A stretch of DNA of 64,000 bases from Roseburia sp. Its GTDB lineage: Bacteria; Bacillota; Clostridia; Lachnospirales; Lachnospiraceae. The notes beneath the pieces were generated by a model. It did no database searches. It was not told where the DNA came from and saw only the letters and a program-made list of their open reading frames with translations. Location of the stretch: assembly GCA_003483745.1 (NCBI GenBank), contig DMYD01000042.1, positions 96,649-160,648 of the forward strand. The letters are read 5' to 3'. The first letter of the stretch is position 1. Each line of letters begins with the position of its first letter. Below are positions 60,633 to 64,000 of the stretch, piece by piece. Position numbers and translations under genes: made by a program.

Positions 60633-61850
60633 CTATGGAACGAAGTAGAGCAGAGCACGGCCAAAATAGTCTTTATAAGTTGCAGCGTCTACGGTATCTG
60701 TATATATGATACTGACACTGCCGATGGGCGTTCCGTTTAAAGAATAAACCGCCTTTCCGGCAGTGTCTCCTTTTTTTAGAGGGGCGGTGACAGCTTCCGG
60801 CAGTTCAATGTTTTTTACAATGCCGGTAAGATCACTTCCATCGGTTGTCATATACTGAAAAGGTCTCTGATAAGCTACTCCGACAGAATCCGTAATTCCT
60901 TTTTTTACGGGAAGCTCATTCAGCGTATCTTCGTGATTGTCACAGTAGATCCGGCATTTTCCAAACCCGTAATTTAACAGTGTTGTTGCATCGGCAGAAC
61001 GCGATTTAATATCGGGAGCCCCCATGATGACAGCAATCAGCTCCATGTTGTCTTTTTTTGCGGTTGCGGAAATGCAGTACATGGCTGTACTGGTAAATCC
61101 GGTTTTCAGACCGGTGGCATACTGGTAATGCCGGATCAGTTTGTTTGTGTTTGTAAGGCAAAACTCTGAGGAACCTTTTGCGGTAGTGTGAGTGATGTTT
61201 TCCATCCAGATTGTGCAGTAATCATGGATTTTTGGATATTTTGAGATCAATTCACGGGACATCAGTGCAATGTCATTTGCGCTTGTCATATGTCCTTCGG
61301 CATCTAAACCACAACAGTTGACAAAGGTGGTGTCATTCATTCCAAGCCCTTTCGCACGTTCATTCATCATGCGGACAAATTCTGATTCAGAGCCTGCAAC
61401 ATGTTCAGCCATGGCAACACAGGCGTCGTTTGCACTGGCGACACTGATACATTTGATCATTGTATCAACGGTCTGTGTTTCACCAGACTCTAAAAAAACC
61501 TGTGAACCTCCCATGCTGGCTGCATATTCGGAGACGGTCACAGTGTCATCTAAGGAAATTTGCCCGGAGGAAAGAGCGTCAAAAATTAAAAGCAGCGTCA
61601 TAATTTTAGTGACACTCGCCGGATGCCTTACTTCGTGGGAATTTTTTTCATAGACGATGGCGCCGGTAGAGGCCTCCATTAAAATGGCACTCGGTGCGGA
61701 AATATTTAAGTCTGCGGCTGGTGCAGTATCCGTCTGGGAAATAAAAGAGAGGGAATCTGTGGCGCCTGGAATGAGACAGGAAGATACAGGAAGTATCGCA
61801 CTTTGCATAAAAAGATTCAGACCAAGCAGAATGGAAAACATAAATTTCAA
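60633..61850 (-). CDS. D-alanyl-D-alanine carboxypeptidase (PBP5/DacF type)
   Basis: Class C low-molecular-weight penicillin-binding protein, 405 residues, trimming pentapeptides of peptidoglycan. N-terminal signal peptide (FMFSILLGLNLFMQSAILPV). The active-site Ser-x-x-Lys is in HPASVTKIM, SxN in SVASANDACVAMAEH and KTG in GLKTGFTSTAM. A C-terminal PBP5-type beta domain follows (about 305-400). It starts at TTG (61848-61850): GGAGGG (61858-61863) is 7 bases away, while the first ATG would be 16 away. Divergent from scpA. Confidence 0.9.
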   Translation of the reverse strand: MKFMFSILLGLNLFMQSAILPVSSCLIPGATDSLSFISQTDTAPAADLNISAPSAILMEASTGAIVYEKNSHEVRHPASVTKIMTLLLIFDALSSGQISLDDTVTVSEYAASMGGSQVFLESGETQTVDTMIKCISVASANDACVAMAEHVAGSESEFVRMMNERAKGLGMNDTTFVNCCGLDAEGHMTSANDIALMSRELISKYPKIHDYCTIWMENITHTTAKGSSEFCLTNTNKLIRHYQYATGLKTGFTSTAMYCISATAKKDNMELIAVIMGAPDIKSRSADATTLLNYGFGKCRIYCDNHEDTLNELPVKKGITDSVGVAYQRPFQYMTTDGSDLTGIVKNIELPEAVTAPLKKGDTAGKAVYSLNGTPIGSVSIIYTDTVDAATYKDYFGRALLYFVP

Positions 61851-61921
61851 AAATACGCCCTCCGTAGGGTTTTGTTATAATTTATTTTAGCGGCAGGGGA
61901 TGTACATTATGCATAAAAATC

Positions 61922-61950
61922 TTGAATTTTGCTGGAATCCACGGTAAAAT
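61922..61950 (+). promoter_or_regulatory. Promoter for scpAB
   Basis: TTGAAT (61922-61927), 17 bp, TAAAAT (61945-61950), 32 bp before scpA. Confidence 0.5.
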
Positions 61951-61982
61951 TAATATTTGTGGAATGAGAGGGTATTACATAG

Positions 61983-62732
61983 ATGGAATTGACAGTAAAA
62001 CTTCATGTGTTTGAGGGACCGTTAGATCTTCTTTTACATCTGTTAGAAAAAAATAAAGTTAATATATATGATATCCCAATTGTGGAGATCACGAATCAGT
62101 ATATGGAATATATTGCCGAGATGCGCAGGCAGGACTTAAATGTTATGAGCGAGTTCCTTGTAATGGCGGCAACATTACTTGATATTAAATCGAAAATGCT
62201 GCTTCCTGCAAAAGAAAGTGAAGATGAGGAAGAGGAAGATCCCAGGGCAGAACTTGTGCAGCAGCTGTTGGAATATAAAATGTATAAATGTATGGCATAT
62301 GAACTTAAGGACCGCCAGATCGATGCAGAAAAGGTGATGTTTAAAGTGCCGACAATCCCACCGGAAGTACTTGCATATGAAGAACCGGTAAATGTGAATG
62401 AACTGATGTCCGGTGTAACGCTTGCAAGACTGAATGATATTTTTCAGGCGATTATAAAGAAACAGGCAGACAAGATTGATCCGGTCCGCTCAAAGTTTGG
62501 AAAAATTGAAAAAGAGGAAGTATCCCTTTCTGATAAAATGGCATATGTGGAAGAATACAGTCTGCATCATGGACATTTTTCTTTCCGCAATCTTTTAGAA
62601 GCACAGTCCGGGAAAATGGAAGTAGTTGTGACATTCCTTGCAATATTAGAACTGATGAAGATGGGAAAAATTGTTGTGTCCCAGGAATATACGTTCGATG
62701 ATATCATCATTGAGTCGAAAATTGCTGCGTAG
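61983..62732 (+). CDS. scpA: Segregation and condensation protein A
   Basis: Kleisin subunit of the SMC-ScpAB condensin. 249 residues: N-terminal SMC-binding helices (VFEGPLDLLLHLLEKNKVNI, YDIPIVEITNQYMEY), a middle acidic linker (ESEDEEEEDPRAELV), and the C-terminal winged helix (VVVTFLAILELMKMGKIVVS). Length is normal. It is followed by scpB 50 bp downstream. Confidence 0.95.
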   Translation: MELTVKLHVFEGPLDLLLHLLEKNKVNIYDIPIVEITNQYMEYIAEMRRQDLNVMSEFLVMAATLLDIKSKMLLPAKESEDEEEEDPRAELVQQLLEYKMYKCMAYELKDRQIDAEKVMFKVPTIPPEVLAYEEPVNVNELMSGVTLARLNDIFQAIIKKQADKIDPVRSKFGKIEKEEVSLSDKMAYVEEYSLHHGHFSFRNLLEAQSGKMEVVVTFLAILELMKMGKIVVSQEYTFDDIIIESKIAA

Positions 62733-62782
62733 CGTAAATGTGGGAAGAACTTTATTTTTATATATTGGAATAGAGGAGTCGT

Positions 62783-63352
62783 ATGGAAGAAAAAAAATAT
62801 GAGGCAATCGTTGAAGCAATCCTGTTTACAATGGGAGAGTCGGTGGAATTAGAGCGTATAGCAAAAACACTGGAACTTGACACAGAACAGACAAAAAAGA
62901 TTATAGAACATCTGATGCAGCGTTATGAGGATGACAGTGTCGGGGTTAAAATCATGGAACTTGACGGTGCTTACCAGATGTGTACGAAAGGTGAAATGTA
63001 CGAATATCTGGTACGAATCGCAAAACAGCCGAAAAAACATGTGCTTACCGATGTTTTATTGGAAACACTTTCAATTATTGCCTACAAACAGCCAATTACA
63101 AAGGCAGAGATTGAAAAAATCAGGGGTGTTTCCTGTGACCATGCGGTAAATAAACTGGTGGAGTATAATCTTGTGTGTGAACTGGGAAGGCTTGATGCGC
63201 CTGGCCGCCCATTGCTTTTTGGCACGACGGAAGAGTTCTTAAGAAGTTTTGGTGTACACTCCATTGATGAACTTCCTGTGTTGAGTCCGGTTCAGGTAGA
63301 GGAATTTAAACAGGAGGCAGAAGCAGAAATGCATATGAAACTGGATGTCTGA
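62783..63352 (+). CDS. scpB: Segregation and condensation protein B
   Basis: Partner of ScpA with two winged-helix domains. 189 residues: YEAIVEAILFTMGESVELER, GVKIMELDGAYQMCTKGEMY, TDVLLETLSIIAYKQPITKA and EIEKIRGVSCDHAVNKLVEY, ending GRPLLFGTTEEFLRSFGVHS. AGAGGAG precedes ATG. The last 20 bases form the left arm of its terminator. Confidence 0.95.
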   Translation: MEEKKYEAIVEAILFTMGESVELERIAKTLELDTEQTKKIIEHLMQRYEDDSVGVKIMELDGAYQMCTKGEMYEYLVRIAKQPKKHVLTDVLLETLSIIAYKQPITKAEIEKIRGVSCDHAVNKLVEYNLVCELGRLDAPGRPLLFGTTEEFLRSFGVHSIDELPVLSPVQVEEFKQEAEAEMHMKLDV

Positions 63353-63374
63353 TTCAGTTTCATATGCATTTTTT
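63331..63374 (+). terminator. Terminator overlapping the end of scpB
   Basis: GCATATGAAACTG (63331-63343, coding for the last scpB residues) pairs exactly with CAGTTTCATATGC (63355-63367), then ATTTTTT. A second hairpin, GCGTGTAA/TTACACGC, follows at about 63375-63400. Confidence 0.85.
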
Positions 63375-63444
63375 GCGTGTAACATGTATTTTTTACACGC
63401 AATGTACATAAGGATTGATGAAATGCTTTATTGGAGTTTCATAT

Positions 63445-64000
63445 ATGTGGAAAAGACTGCTGGCTTGGATTCTTGTCACGGCAATTTTATCGGGAAATAG
63501 TATGCAGAATGTGGAAGCTTACTGTGAAAGACAGAATGTTTGGATGAAAGAAGCGGAAAGTGAACTGGATCAAAATGCATTATATGCAAAATCAGCAGTG
63601 CTCATGGATGCAGATTCCGGACGGATTCTGTATGAAAAAAACGGGCATCAGGCGATGGCAAATGCAAGCACAACAAAAATACTGACCTGTATCATTGCAT
63701 TGGAAAACTGTGATTTAGACAGCGAAGTTTCTGTAAGCGCACTTGCTGCGTCACAGCCGAAAGTCCATCTTGGAATGCGCGAGGGGCAGCGCTTTTATCT
63801 GAAAGATCTGTTGTATGGGCTGATGTTAGAATCTTATAATGACTGTGCTGTGGCAATCGCAGAACACATTGCAGGATCAACAGGTGATTTTGCGGAACTT
63901 ATGAACGATAAGGCAAAAGAGATTGGCTGTCAGGACAGCTATTTTATCACACCAAACGGACTGGATGCCAAAAATGAAAAGGGGTTTCATCATACGACCG
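63445..64000 (+). CDS. D-alanyl-D-alanine carboxypeptidase (3' end cut by window)
   Basis: N-terminal 185 residues of a second class C penicillin-binding protein, running off the window without a stop. Signal peptide (WKRLLAWILVTAILSGNSMQ), then AVLMDADSGRILYEKNGHQA. Active-site Ser-x-x-Lys lies in MANASTTKIL and SxN in MLESYNDCAVAIAEHIAG. The KTG motif would lie beyond the window. GGAG precedes ATG by 9. It is the second such enzyme beside scpAB; the sequences differ clearly, so they are not a recent duplication. Confidence 0.9.
   Translation, partial: MWKRLLAWILVTAILSGNSMQNVEAYCERQNVWMKEAESELDQNALYAKSAVLMDADSGRILYEKNGHQAMANASTTKILTCIIALENCDLDSEVSVSALAASQPKVHLGMREGQRFYLKDLLYGLMLESYNDCAVAIAEHIAGSTGDFAELMNDKAKEIGCQDSYFITPNGLDAKNEKGFHHTT

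Overview
The window reads as chromosome of a low-GC, motile, anaerobic Firmicute of the family Lachnospiraceae (Roseburia/Agathobacter-like). The grounds are PolC-type replicase, a non-mevalonate isoprenoid pathway, ScpAB, the nusA-ylxR-ylxQ-infB cluster, strong AGGAGG ribosome-binding sites, CheW plus a chemoreceptor, and several Lachnospiraceae-style membrane and cell-wall proteins. I made the genus assignment from general resemblance, not from a database search. Nearly all of the window is core chromosome. Both ends cut a gene: rpsB at the left, a D-Ala-D-Ala carboxypeptidase at the right.

Layout. 1-1.7 kb: rpsB-tsf. 1.7-5.4 kb: an AraC regulator and a GH13 alpha-glucosidase, divergent, separated by about 1.06 kb without a gene that holds two inverted copies of a large self-folding element. 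5.6-8.1 kb: Na/Pi-type carrier and a DUF368 lipid-carrier translocase. 8.2-21 kb: a long co-directional run (deacetylase-like protein, bactofilin, pyrH, frr, uppS, cdsA, dxr, rseP, ispG, polC) that joins envelope lipid synthesis to ribosome recycling and replication. 22-29 kb: pheA, a DUF815 ATPase, ppx and ppk (polyphosphate metabolism), and a HAD phosphatase. 29-32.6 kb: PHP phosphoesterase, cheW, chemoreceptor. 32.6-34 kb: L20-type leader, infC (AUU start), rpmI, rplT. 34-38.3 kb: PHP protein, second AraC regulator, galE, nitronate-monooxygenase-like protein. 38.3-38.7 kb: three tandem tRNA-Glu genes. 38.9-42 kb: a three-gene unit with an HscC-type Hsp70, a tail-anchored J-like protein and a small membrane protein. 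42.1-42.4 kb: a broken small gene. 42.5-51.3 kb: rimP-nusA-rnpM-ylxQ-infB-rbfA-nrnA-truB-ribF, the classical translation/transcription cluster. 51.4-55.4 kb: NlpC/P60 hydrolase, rpsO, pnp. 55.6-57.8 kb: PII-like and DUF1538 membrane protein. 58-64 kb: intracellular-type subtilase, cardiolipin synthase, and scpAB flanked by two D,D-carboxypeptidases.

The most interesting signal is the pair of ~330-360 nt elements between the AraC gene and the glucosidase gene. They are inverted relative to each other. Each folds on itself through long arms, and the arms differ between copies by compensating changes. Each carries, at its tip, two hairpins whose loops contain GGA; three of the four are hexaloops of the form A-N-G-G-A-N closed by C-G, the shape of a CsrA-binding site. 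They may be a structured non-coding RNA, possibly a CsrA decoy, or a mobile palindromic element. Other points of note are a polysaccharide deacetylase with all three metal ligands replaced by Asn, an internal start in the bactofilin gene, the Hsp70/J-like unit with HPE in place of HPD, tRNA-Glu copies with a mismatched acceptor stem, and a short palindromic repeat found at two distant places.
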